Assembly (NCBI GenBank): GCA_012656075.1
Contig: JAAKBF010000367.1
Span: 124,001 to 188,000 of the forward strand
DNA: 64,000 nt
Direction of reading: 5' to 3'
Source of the DNA: Phytophthora hibernalis
Taxonomy: Eukaryota > Oomycota > Peronosporomycetes > Peronosporales > Peronosporaceae
Shown here: one piece after another, positions 56,096 through 64,000 of the stretch
Position numbering within the stretch: the stretch's first letter is position 1
How the letters are laid out: each line of letters opens with the position of its first letter
Translations under genes and position numbers: made by a program
Notes under the pieces: generated by a model
What the model saw: the letters and a program-made list of their open reading frames with translations, nothing else
Database searches by the model: none
Told to the model about the DNA's origin: nothing

Positions 56096-57148
56096 CATGT
56101 TGTAGGTAAATCATGTTGTACTTACTGACAATTTCCAACGTTTTACTTGTAGCCTGCAACAGATGAAGATTCCGATGCCGGGTTATCGCCTTTGTCGAAG
56201 GACCATGAGCCGGTAGAAAGCCCGAACTGGCAGGTCGTTCAAAGATGGCGTCCGCAAGCGTCGCCAACGGCAGTGCTAGGTTTGCTCAATTCTCAAGCAC
56301 ATAATTGGCGACCGTCGTACGACAAAGTACTATTGTGCTGGTTGTAGCAAGGCAGACACATCTCGGTACGTAGTTTTTCTCTTTGAAAGTGGTTATTGAT
56401 CGTAGGCCTGATCGATATATAAAAGCTTGCATATGTGCAACAAGGCGTGGAAGCACTACCCCGGTAACTCCATGACTTGCTTCCAGATATGGCACCATAA
56501 ATGGGAGAACGGAAGCATGCGGCCAAATCCGCGTTGTGGGCGCGATATCCAGAACCGAGCTGCAGGAACGGGGGTGGTAAGAAGCGCAAGCACCGCGACA
56601 GAGACCAAGAAGATGTGAACGCGCGGGACGAAGACGAAGAGCATTAGGTAGAGGACGCGCCTCAAGAAGAAGATCAAGACGAGACCGTCGATAAGGAGGT
56701 GGAGCGAGAGGAGGTCACGGACGCAGGGGCGAGGAAAATCGAGTGAACAACGAAGAACAACGAGAGGACAAGGCATAGGGAGGAACTGCACTGGCAATGA
56801 ATATTTATGCGTACATGCAGTTGATGAGTCTTGCGATTGCTACGATTATGTTTCCTTCATCAGCGTCATTGTTTAGCTTGGCCAGTCTCTTGATAAAAGG
56901 CCACAGCAATACCCTGTCAAACTCGTTTTGATGATGTCTGATACAACGTCTAGGGTGTCCGAAGGATGTATATACAGCATGCTGAACGATTTGAAGAGAG
57001 CGGGCATGTCGCGCTTTTCAGACACGAGACTCGAACTTAAATGAGACTAAAGTGAAATCAAGTGTCCGGTGTCCATAACACGCTGTATTTGACAACATGT
57101 AAAAATACCCGAAAATGGCCGAAAATGGCTTGGGCGCTGAAGGGTTAA

Positions 57149-57870
57149 GAGAATAGATTATTTAAATATTTGCCTCTTAAACTTAATTGAGGTGCACCAC
57201 ATTTTAACGCCTTGCACTTCCCATTTCCAGGACAGCCATGAGTACGCAAGAGCTGCCCGATCAAATATGTAGCCTTTCTGAAAATAGCCGACAATAAACG
57301 TGGTGCGTTAAACCACCAACAGCCAGCGCTGCCTGGGGTGGGGCGGCGACACCACGCACCAGCGCTGCTAAGCGTTTAGAGGGGCGGCTACTCGTTAAAT
57401 GTATCGACCTTACGTCGCGACGGTTTAATTTGGACCACCCAACTTTCACTGTCACGCCTTATGCTACATCGTTGTGTCGTAAGTTAGTCAGTAAAAAACT
57501 GTAGTTTCTGGAGCTATTTTGTCTCTGGAGCCATTTTTATTTTTGCTCCAGCATGATCCTCCAGACCACCAGTTTGAAGTGTAGTTTGTGGAGCAACTGA
57601 CCTGGAGCTAAATCGGAAACTCACGGTACTACTAATAAAATTCCACAGTAAAGTTTCTGATGCGCTTCAGCTTTACGGTCAGGGAGCTGATGTTCCTGCT
57701 GACAGCTCTACTGACTATCGGAATGGACATCGGCGAGGCTATCTATTGTATAGCACGCTTCGTTTGCACGCGAATTATACGTGATCGAGTACCAGTTCAT
57801 CCTAAGCCGTTCAATTTGCCCGAGATCTCGCCTGCACTCTGCCGCCGTCGATTTAGTTTCTTCGCTCACG
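57149..57870. other. Gene-free spacer right of piggyBac
   Basis: No gene is supported. An open frame from an ATG at 57,660 encodes 76 residues with a hydrophobic start, but it has no known motif and runs into the tandem duplication at 57,871. Confidence 0.4.
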
Positions 57871-57968
57871 AGATACGACATCTCGAGTAAGCTCTTCGGC
57901 TGCCACGTTGGATTTACTCAGATACGACATCTCGAGTAGGCTCTTCGGCTGCCACGTTGGATTTACTC
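57871..57968 (+). repeat. 49-bp tandem duplication
   Basis: AGATACGACATCTCGAGTA, GCTCTTCGGCTGCCACGTTG and GATTTACTC appear twice in succession at 57,871-57,919 and 57,920-57,968 with one difference, indicating a recent duplication. Confidence 0.93.
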
Positions 57969-58648
57969 AGCCAACTCTTTCTGATTTTTTTCGAGTTATT
58001 TTTCAGCAGGATGCAAAATAACTCGAATAGAATCAGAAACAGTAATCAAAATTGGCCGTTTTAACACCCAAAAGGCTAAAAAAGGCGACCGATGAGGGCC
58101 CTCTTTAGTGCCACGAAATATTAGCTGTTCTATTTTTAAATAAATCGATCTGCCCTTTTATAGACCTCGAGTTATTAAATCGACCTCGAGTTATTGTGAA
58201 TTCCGGCTAAATTTGCCGAATAAGGTCTATTACGTTGGGTCGACAAAGATCGACCCAATACAAAATCCAAGTCAAATCAATTGTTTTGGTTGTTCTGTTA
58301 AGTACGACTCCGGCTACGGCCTGTTTATCGGCCCCGATAGTAAAGCCAAGTGAACGATTCGCCGCCGGTTTGCCGGGGGTCGATTTACGAATCGAACAAT
58401 CCAGTTTTGAGTAGAACTCACAATATTAAACCGGTAACTCGAGCAACCGGCCGAGTGAAAACGACAAAAGCATTGCAAAGCACAATACATGTTGCAACAT
58501 TTATTTGACAACACCAATTTAAGCAACGGTACAGGTACAGTGTACAGTGAAACCTGTCCTAAATAGTAAGTCCCGTGGATCATTTTGGAATTAAGTATTA
58601 GAGGAGGACAGGGATTTTCTTACTAAATATTAGCATACATAGTTATTA
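57969..58648. other. AT-rich stretch without genes
   Basis: No gene is visible. CCTCGAGTTATT recurs near 58,166 and 58,183, and GGGTCGACAAAGATCGACCC near 58,236 is a short imperfect palindrome. Confidence 0.4.
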
Positions 58649-59072
58649 GGATATTTATCTGAACCTGGAACAAATCGGTCACTTATCAGAACCTGGAACA
58701 AACTCATATTGTTTTATGTTTTCATCAGTCCAACGTCATCTCTTTCGCTTTCTCTCGAATCCGTACAGGCAGTACACACTTCGCCGTAGCCCTATGCAGC
58801 TTCATTGGCCGTCACGCCCCAAATAAGATGACAGTCCAAACCAGTGTTACGAGGATTACTTAGATCGCACGCGTTGTAAATTCCCATCGCACCCGCAGTC
58901 GCCGCACCACACACACGAGCATTCCTCGGCTTGTTGATATCTCGTAGGCGGTCACCACTCTAGCATGTAGCGATGCTTAGGCTCATCGTGATACTGTCCG
59001 AAGTATGAGTTGGTTCCAGGTTCTGATAAACGGTGACCGATTTGTTCCAGGTTCAGATATTAATAAATATCC
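58649..59072. mobile_element. 424-bp MITE with long inverted repeats
   Basis: The left arm, 58,649-58,707 (GGATATTTATCTGAACCTGG, AACAAATCGGTCAC, TTATCAGAACCTGGAACAAA), is the reverse complement, with small gaps, of the right arm 59,005-59,072. Each arm holds two copies of GAACCTGGAAC. Outside it, CCTGTCCTAA (about 58,555) and its inverted form TTAGGACAGG (about 59,084) hint that it is nested in a second inverted-repeat element. The internal 300 bp has no assignable gene. Confidence 0.8.
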
Positions 59073-59525
59073 CGGTTGTTAATTAGGACAGGGAGTCTAC
59101 AGAACTCCAATTTTTGATCATGCTCATTTTCAAAGGTAAGAGAGGACGGATGTCATGTCTGTCAGAATCCGCTAAATCTCAAGTGCCCTGCACAAAGTTG
59201 CCTTACACTAAAACGGCTAGACCTCCTGGAAATCTGTTTACTGTTGCACAGCCAACAGGACGCGAGGAATCCCTTCCCATATTGGCTTGTTTCAATCGCC
59301 GCGCCCTGACGGCAAGGAGCTGGGCATGACTCGGGAAGTCGTCTTTGATAGCCTTCACCCCTCCGGCTCTTGCAGGAACGACGGCGGTGCTTCCCACTTG
59401 GTTTGTGGACTTTTGTGCACGTCTCTATCTCGTTTACGACCGTATTCATTGACTCGTAATCATCGGCCCACAGTCCTGTTTCACGCTGCGTGGATCACGC
59501 ACTCATAACCAAACCGTCAACCACC
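59073..59525. other. Upstream region of bZIP B
   Basis: No separate gene is supported. The last 60 bases lead into an ATG in excellent context and probably form the 5' untranslated region. Confidence 0.4.
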
Positions 59526-60601
59526 ATGGGAAGTCTCCTTGGGAACCCCTCCATTCATCACAGCGACAACCTTGTTGGCCACGTGCTTCCCCGCGTCTCC
59601 GTTGATCGCAGTCAAACAAGCCAAATGGCCGTAGGATTTACTCTCCCAAATCTGGACGCTTCAAAGAGGGCCAATGCACCGATGGTCGATTCTTTCATCC
59701 CCGGGCGTCGAGAGACGAACGACAAACGACCAATGTGGCAACTGGAGATTTTCTCTGGTTAGATAGCACGACAAGATCGGCCCCACAACCAGCCTCGTTG
59801 AAATCGGAGAAAGCGGAAACAACCAACTACTACCACACCGCCGAACGTCGTCAGCAGTGCCGAACCAATCAAGCTCGGTATCGCCACAGGCAGCGCATAG
59901 CCCACCTTCAGCTTGAGAAAAGTGTAGAGCACCTACGTCAGGAAGTCGACACTTTGAAGCGTAGATATCGAGATCTGTCGTCTCGTGAGAGAAGCAACCA
60001 GAGCCCGTGGTCAATTGTGACCGAGGTCTTTCGGCTGCTTGAGAGCAGCTTCCGCTCTCCGTGGCGCATAGCAAATGTACGAGGGATGCAAAAACACCCG
60101 ATCACGCGGCAGAGCTTGGCAGTTCTGGAGAGGTCGTTCGCACAAGACGCGGCCATGGGGGAATTGAGTGGGTCCAACGTGCTAATGGATCAGCTACGGC
60201 GCTATTCACAGCACTTCGGTGAACCGGCCCTGAAGCTCCAAACGATTGAGTCTATGGCCTCTGGTGTTCTGGCGGCGAAGTCAAGCCTCAGCGTCACAGT
60301 GACAGAGCTCACTTTGCGACACATATTCGCGCATCCTGAAAAGTCGAATGGCGGAACTACTGGCACGAATGAACTGCATCGTTTGCTGTGCGATCGTCTT
60401 CTTGGAAAACGCCTTCAGATGTGGTGCTCTATGCGATTCCTCTTTGACGAAGAGAATGACCGTGTCGTGCGGCTGGAGACTAAAATTGACTTGGTGACGG
60501 CGCTGCTTCGAGTGCTGTGGAGCCTGAACGATGTATCAAGCGTGCTTGAGCACGCTCTGATTTCGCCAGAGTGCATTGTTGGTGGCAATCTTACCCGATA
60601 A
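59526..60601 (+). CDS. bZIP transcription factor B, oomycete Cys-variant
   Basis: The basic region near 59,845-59,890 reads RRQQCRTNQARYRHRQ, again with Cys at the classical Asn position, then a leucine-zipper helix (LQLEKSVEHLRQEVDTLKRR). The C-terminal domain starting SPWSIVTEVFRLLESSFRSP aligns along its length with bZIP A at 24.2 kb, so the two are paralogues. ACCACCATGG at 59,526 is a strong start context. The upstream frame meets the bZIP frame near 59,735-59,762 with a change fixed by one added base. Alternatively there is a short intron or a downstream start, but the lower frame has only a GTG near 59,735. The stop is TAA at 60,599. A nuclear regulator is inferred; targets are unknown. 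Confidence 0.82.
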
Positions 60602-61102
60602 ATGATACTTCGAGATTGAACTACTAGTAGTTTAATACTTCGAAGTGATTAAGCGGAGTATACTGGTTACCACATTTGGTAACCGCAGGATGTGAGAAGA
60701 GGATAATATCCTCATTAGAGATAGGGAGAAGGGGAAGTAAGTTGCTCATTCTATTTAAGACTAGGTACGTTGTTTAGTCTGGGAGATAGAATATTAGGAG
60801 TGGCGTTGGCATTGATGGAATTTATTTTCATCCCCGCTGTTTATTGATTTTCACGAAAGCCCGCGTACTCGAAGCTCTCGTCGCAGTGCATGGGGTCGAG
60901 TCCACAGTGCATAAGCTCATATATTCCCTGCGCCGATATTAAATTTGCGCACGCAATCGTACTCAACCTGCGCATCTCCCATGTACTCACTCATTAACAC
61001 TCAACCTACTCGACGGCTCACACATTACCAGGGCTGTGGAAACATAGATTGTATAATGATTGTAGACCTTCATGCTGGAACAATCAATAATTGCAATCTG
61101 AA
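60602..61102. other. Spacer right of bZIP B
   Basis: No gene is supported in this AT-rich stretch. It contains a CTACTAGTAG palindrome near 60,621. Confidence 0.4.
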
Positions 61103-61136
61103 TAATCTTAGTGCTATTTTAATAGCACTAAGATTA
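61103..61136. repeat. 16-bp perfect inverted repeat
   Basis: TAATCTTAGTGCTATT and its exact reverse complement are separated by TT, so the sequence can fold into a hairpin or cruciform. Confidence 0.9.
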
Positions 61137-61451
61137 GTATGGCGTAGTTATAATATATACATCGAAGTATTGTCGTTTCCGCCTAAATTTGTAGAACGTG
61201 GAGGGAAATGAGGAGTTCTCCGAATCGATTGCAACCGGGTTTTGACCAATCAGAGGTCGCGTACGTCTGGACACGCACTTCACTTTGCTTCCAGCAATGA
61301 AACTAGCAACCCCGGTCCGGCTCAGCTCTCCTCGACGTGTTTCCCTCGATGCCAACACACCCAGCCAAGACATAGCAGCACAAGGCCCCAATCTTCGTCC
61401 CTCGCCGTACCAGAAGCGAAGTTCACGTCTTGAACTGCTGTGAGAAGCGGG

Positions 61452-62040
61452 TTCCTCACACGATCCGTTGATCAAACTCACAGTCAATGTAAGATTGAAG
61501 AGCACGGTCAACCAGCGTCTGTCCTCGTCAGGGCGGATTGGCACGCACAGAGTTCAATGCGACACATGGGACGAGGTGAAGACCAAGCTTTGGGACATCA
61601 TCCAGCGCGAGTTGAAGCCATTAGCTGTTCTGACTGGAACTCCACCAGTATGGACAGTTGTGGACAAGTGCGAAAGATCGTCGATATCTGTCGAAAAACC
61701 AGTACGAAACAGTCTTGCTCTCTGTCTACAAGTACGGCAACGATATATCGACCGTTGGCCAGCTTGCCGACTTTGAAGACCAGTGCATTAGTCCGGCCGC
61801 AACCGATCGTGGAGGTGCTGCGACAGAAGCCGTACTCATTGCAAATGTACTCGAGCAGTTCCAAGATTTCGACATGACCAAGATTTTCGAGCACTGCGGG
61901 TGGAGTGTAACCGGTGAGTTTAATCCTATGTCGGCACTGGAGGGGGTGAGAACGTGAGCACATCGCAAGCTGAGCAATTCGTCGTGAACGACTTGCTGGA
62001 GTTTTCGGAGCGAGGCGATCCAGATTACGACAACGAGTGA
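61452..62040 (+). CDS. Unrecognised protein convergent with a transposase
   Basis: Plus-strand frames join into about 190 residues: a first part with RLKSTVNQRLSSSGRIGTHR and WDEVKTKLWDIIQRELKPLA, then RRYLSKNQYETVLLSVYKYG, LIANVLEQFQDFDMTKIFEH, and an acidic C-terminus ending DLLEFSERGDPDYDNE at the TGA 62,038-62,040. The frame changes near 61,655 (extra bases in a TGGACA repeat) and near 61,943 (fixed by one G in a G5 run). The start codon is unclear. I do not recognise the family. It lies about 60 bp tail to tail from the transposase at 62,102, so it may be a partner gene of that element or a host gene next to it. Confidence 0.45.
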
Positions 62041-62101
62041 TGAAGATTGAAGAGATGCATGCTTAGATTTCGAGCTTATCGCTGATCAAGAACTAGTTGC
62101 G

Positions 62102-63274
62102 TTAGGCATGGTCGACGTCCTCTTGATTTGGAATGGCAGCTAGAGCGGACGTGACCTCTGTGCTATCTGGTTGTATCACCACATCCTCACCCATTGCCTC
62201 GATCACATCCAAATGATTATCCAGCATTTGGTTCATCGACACGATAGCAGTATGCAGCACTTGGACCGTTTGATCGAAGTGCTTGATCTTTGCCTGCATG
62301 CCTTGTACGACCTTCTTTGCCATTATTACGCTGCGCTGCACACGCTGTAAGTGTTGGCCGCTTGCGTTTGACGCAGGCCTGAACTGAGTCACCAGATTTG
62401 GTGGCGGACCCTTGGCGATTTCTCGCTCGTGTTGCGGTCTTGGTTTCTTGAGAACGAATGAAGCCCATAGACGCCATGGCAGTATGCAGGAAGAAACATA
62501 GGAATAATCCCCAGCGACCGCAGGTAGTAGACGATGTCAGGGTGACAATGGATCTTCGCACCGTCCAGAATCCACACGGAACCTCTTCCTGGGTATGGGT
62601 GAACAGTCTTCTGCGAATGCGCATGCACTCGACGAACTTGGAGCGGTCAAACGTCCCATCCGTGTTGAATGTTTCCACGAGGCCATCCACGGAGATGAAA
62701 CAAAGCAACGACACTCGTGCCTTCCGATTGAACTCACCACGAAACGCAAGTTTCTTTCCCTTCAAACAGTAACCACGCGAGCGCAGCATGCCCCTGTTGT
62801 CAAAACTGACTTCATCGAGGAACTGGATGTTCATTTGGCACCACTTGATCACATTCAGCTCCAGCGTGAAGCGTACAATATTGCTGGTCTTGATGTTCAT
62901 CGCCCGTCGTTCAAGAACCTTCCATGTCAGCCCATGCTGCCGCAGTGCCCTCCACACCGTTGAGATCGAAATGCAGCGTGTGAATATGTGTTCAAACGCA
63001 GCCTTCGTTTCATCGAGAAATGCAACCGGGTGCCTCGTGTAGAAGTCCAGCAGTCACTCTCGCTGCTCTGCCATGAGCTGACCGTTCCGCTTTGTAGAGC
63101 GTCGATGGTAATCGTTGTCGGTCTCGAAGCGCTGGATCCAGTTCGAAATGGTGTTGATGTGCTTGTTGTAGATCGTCTCCAGTCGCTGTTTAGATAAGCC
63201 CAGCCGTAGAGGGCGATCATGATGGTGTTTGTCGATGCGTGGCGCACATTGACCGCCTGCTGAATGCTTGCCAT
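62102..63274 (-). pseudogene. Tc1/mariner (IS630-type) transposase, broken
   Basis: From the ATG at 63,274 the minus strand encodes a helix-turn-helix (LSKQRLETIYNKHINTISNW), a second DNA-binding helix (FLDETKAAFEHIFTRCISIS; VWRALRQHGLTWKVLERRAM), and the DDE core: IQFLDEVSFDNRGMLRSRGY (first Asp, ~62,815) and WILDGAKIHCHPDIVYYLRS (second Asp, ~62,560), then MFLPAYC. The segment that should hold the third acidic residue is missing or garbled near 62,478. The C-terminus is a coiled coil (MAKKVVQGMQAKIKHFDQTV). Frame breaks near 63,205, 62,600 and 62,478 and a TGA near 63,056 disable it. Terminal repeats were not found. Confidence 0.75.
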
Positions 63275-63325
63275 CGTCGTTGGTTGCTTGTCTGAGTTGT
63301 GAGTCAATTGGTGACTTCTGATTGG

Positions 63326-63430
63326 CTGAATATCGCACGAATCGATTTGAAATCGATTCGCGAAATCGATTCGATTCAGGCTATTCTCACAAATTCGAAT
63401 GAAAGTCACAATATAATAATATTATATTGC
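63326..63430. repeat. Cluster of palindromes upstream of the transposase
   Basis: ATCGATT and CGAATCG words repeat in both orientations at about 63,338-63,376. CAATATAATA, A, TATTATATTG forms a perfect 21-base palindrome at 63,409-63,429. This may be the end of the Tc1-type element. Confidence 0.65.
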
Positions 63431-63486
63431 ATGCGGTTTCGGAGCTGTCCGCAACGGCGTCAAACCGGCACGACCACGAAATGGAT

Positions 63487-63800
63487 TCATGGGTGGTCTT
63501 GGTAGCGTTGGAACTTCGACGGCGGGAATGGGATGCGCCCTGGTAATGGCGCTGGCAACGCCGGTCTGGGTAACGGCGAACCGGTGATCCCCGCACCGAC
63601 GACACCGGGCGGTGATCCAACTTCTATCAATGATAATGGGACGGCTGGTGGTGATGGAGGAACCCCTGGTGCGGCTGCACGTGTAGGAGAAGGAACATGA
63701 ACCGGCGCTTTTGCTGGTGGAGCAAACAGAATCCTGACGCATTGAGAGGTGGCCAGTTTCAAGGCTTTGGTGGCGCAGAAGGTAAACTCGGCGGTGGTCG
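63487..63800 (-). other. Pro/Ala/Gly-rich open stretch
   Basis: The minus strand is open for about 90 codons of low-complexity Pro/Ala/Gly sequence (for example PAKAPVHVPSPTRAAAPGVP). It follows the elongation-factor-like fragment but has no recognisable domain, so I cannot say whether it is coding. Confidence 0.3.
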
Positions 63801-63805
63801 CCTAT

Positions 63806-63962
63806 AAAATGGTGGCCGAGTCTTGGCCTTGAATAAGACGGAAAGACTTGAGGTCCTTGGCCATGGCGAAGGCCGGAAGCTCGATATCGACACCATAGAA
63901 CTCGGCAGCGATGCGCACCTTGAAGACGCGGTAATTGACGGAGTATATGTAGAGCTTATTAA
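63806..63962 (-). pseudogene. Elongation factor 1-gamma-like N-terminal fragment
   Basis: The minus strand reads KLYIYSVNYRVFKVRIAAEF, then YGVDIELPAFAMAKDLKSF, resembling the thioredoxin-like start of the GST domain of eEF1B gamma. It has no ATG; an AG just upstream could be a splice acceptor or chance. After about 50 codons it meets TAG near 63,806, and the expected continuation is absent. A gene fragment or retrocopy is more likely than a working gene. The window edge limits the view. Confidence 0.45.
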
Positions 63963-64000
63963 CACACAGCAATTACCATCCTGTGAGTCCCAATGCTCTT

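Larger units (their letters stand above)
52841..56618 (+). pseudogene. piggyBac-like transposase, multi-exon, frame-broken
   Basis: Start ATG 52,841 (GTGAAAATGG context). An acidic/basic low-complexity N-terminus is followed by a 12-residue Pro-rich repeat, the acidic segment ending SSGWTF, and the DDE core: MPRHRFEHIMANLHFTNNDD, PPVLSFDEGIIPSRTR (first Asp), LVITDRFYTSVQLGFQLL (second Asp) and RDYHRWMGGVDVHDQLRL (third Asp pair). A C-terminal Cys-rich tail follows (QCxVCSILKH, YYCAGCSKADTS, CNKAWKHY). GT-AG introns are seen at 53,528-53,716, 54,310-54,390, 55,083-55,180, about 55,604-55,668, 55,979-56,152 and about 56,348-56,410. Frame breaks near 52,900, 53,280, 54,551 (T run), 54,934 (C run), 55,715 and 55,825, plus a TAG near 56,278, interrupt it. 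Whether it is dead or mis-sequenced is open. Confidence 0.8.
52570..57144 (+). mobile_element. piggyBac-like DNA transposon, complete with TIRs and TTAA
   Basis: TTAA flanks both ends (52,566-52,569 and 57,145-57,148). The left end begins CCTTTCAACGCCCAAGC, and the right end, read inward, begins CCCTTCAGCGCCCAAGC, matching at 15 of 17 positions. TTAA targets are the hallmark of the piggyBac family. Inside is an intron-containing piggyBac transposase gene. ACATGTTGTA and its reverse complement recur near both ends and inside introns. Confidence 0.93.

Noticed and set aside
58649..59005. Small Cys-rich protein encoded in reverse inside the miniature element
   Set aside because: A minus-strand reading with several Cys exists between the arms but contains an in-frame stop and has no start or signal peptide.

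Overview
The window is eukaryotic and fits an oomycete, most likely Phytophthora or a close relative. Genes have short GT-AG introns. Two bZIP factors carry Cys where most bZIPs have Asn, a variant known from oomycetes. Initiator-like promoter elements of the oomycete type precede two genes. The repeats (DIRS, Copia, Gypsy with two RNase H domains, piggyBac, Tc1/mariner) match those of Phytophthora genomes. No bacterial operons, rRNA or tRNA genes were seen.

Layout. 1-6.2 kb: repeat debris, namely a minus-strand coiled-coil polyprotein (copy A) and a DIRS retrotransposon remnant whose tyrosine recombinase is inactivated. 6.7-10.5 kb: a gene island with two tandem acyl-protein thioesterase/carboxylesterase genes, one with a signal peptide, and a decayed aldo/keto reductase. 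11-20.2 kb: a minus-strand LINE split at its reverse transcriptase by a Copia element (13,790-17,627) whose own integrase-RT segment is inverted. 21-22.2 kb: Gypsy scraps. 24.2-38.2 kb: the main gene island. It holds a bZIP factor, a 1131-residue membrane protein with ankyrin repeats and two TIR domains, a large EF-hand repeat protein, a convergent coiled-coil protein resembling outer-dynein-arm docking subunits, and a long-chain acyl-CoA synthetase. 38.4-45 kb: Tc1 fragment, Gypsy chromovirus pol with two RNase H domains and a chromodomain, and coiled-coil copy B. 45.8-50.5 kb: a young, complete Copia element with 312-bp LTRs differing at one base and a GATTC target duplication. 52.57-57.14 kb: a complete piggyBac-like transposon flanked by TTAA. 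58.6-60.6 kb: a small inverted-repeat element, then a second bZIP gene. 61.3-63.3 kb: an unrecognised gene convergent with a Tc1/IS630-type transposase. The end holds a fragment resembling elongation factor 1-gamma.

How the parts relate. The EF-hand and docking-like proteins, tail to tail, suggest a flagellar (zoospore) pair. The TIR-TIR-ankyrin membrane protein is the most novel single gene: its first TIR keeps the glutamate used by NAD-cleaving TIR enzymes and its second has glutamine there. The two bZIP genes are paralogues along their length.

Caution. About twenty reading-frame breaks in otherwise well-kept proteins are all repaired by adding one base, usually in a short homopolymer. Some are probably assembly errors. 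Genes broken only in this way should not be called dead from this sequence alone, whereas those with substitution stops or lost catalytic residues (DIRS recombinase, aldo/keto reductase, Gypsy pol) are truly decayed.
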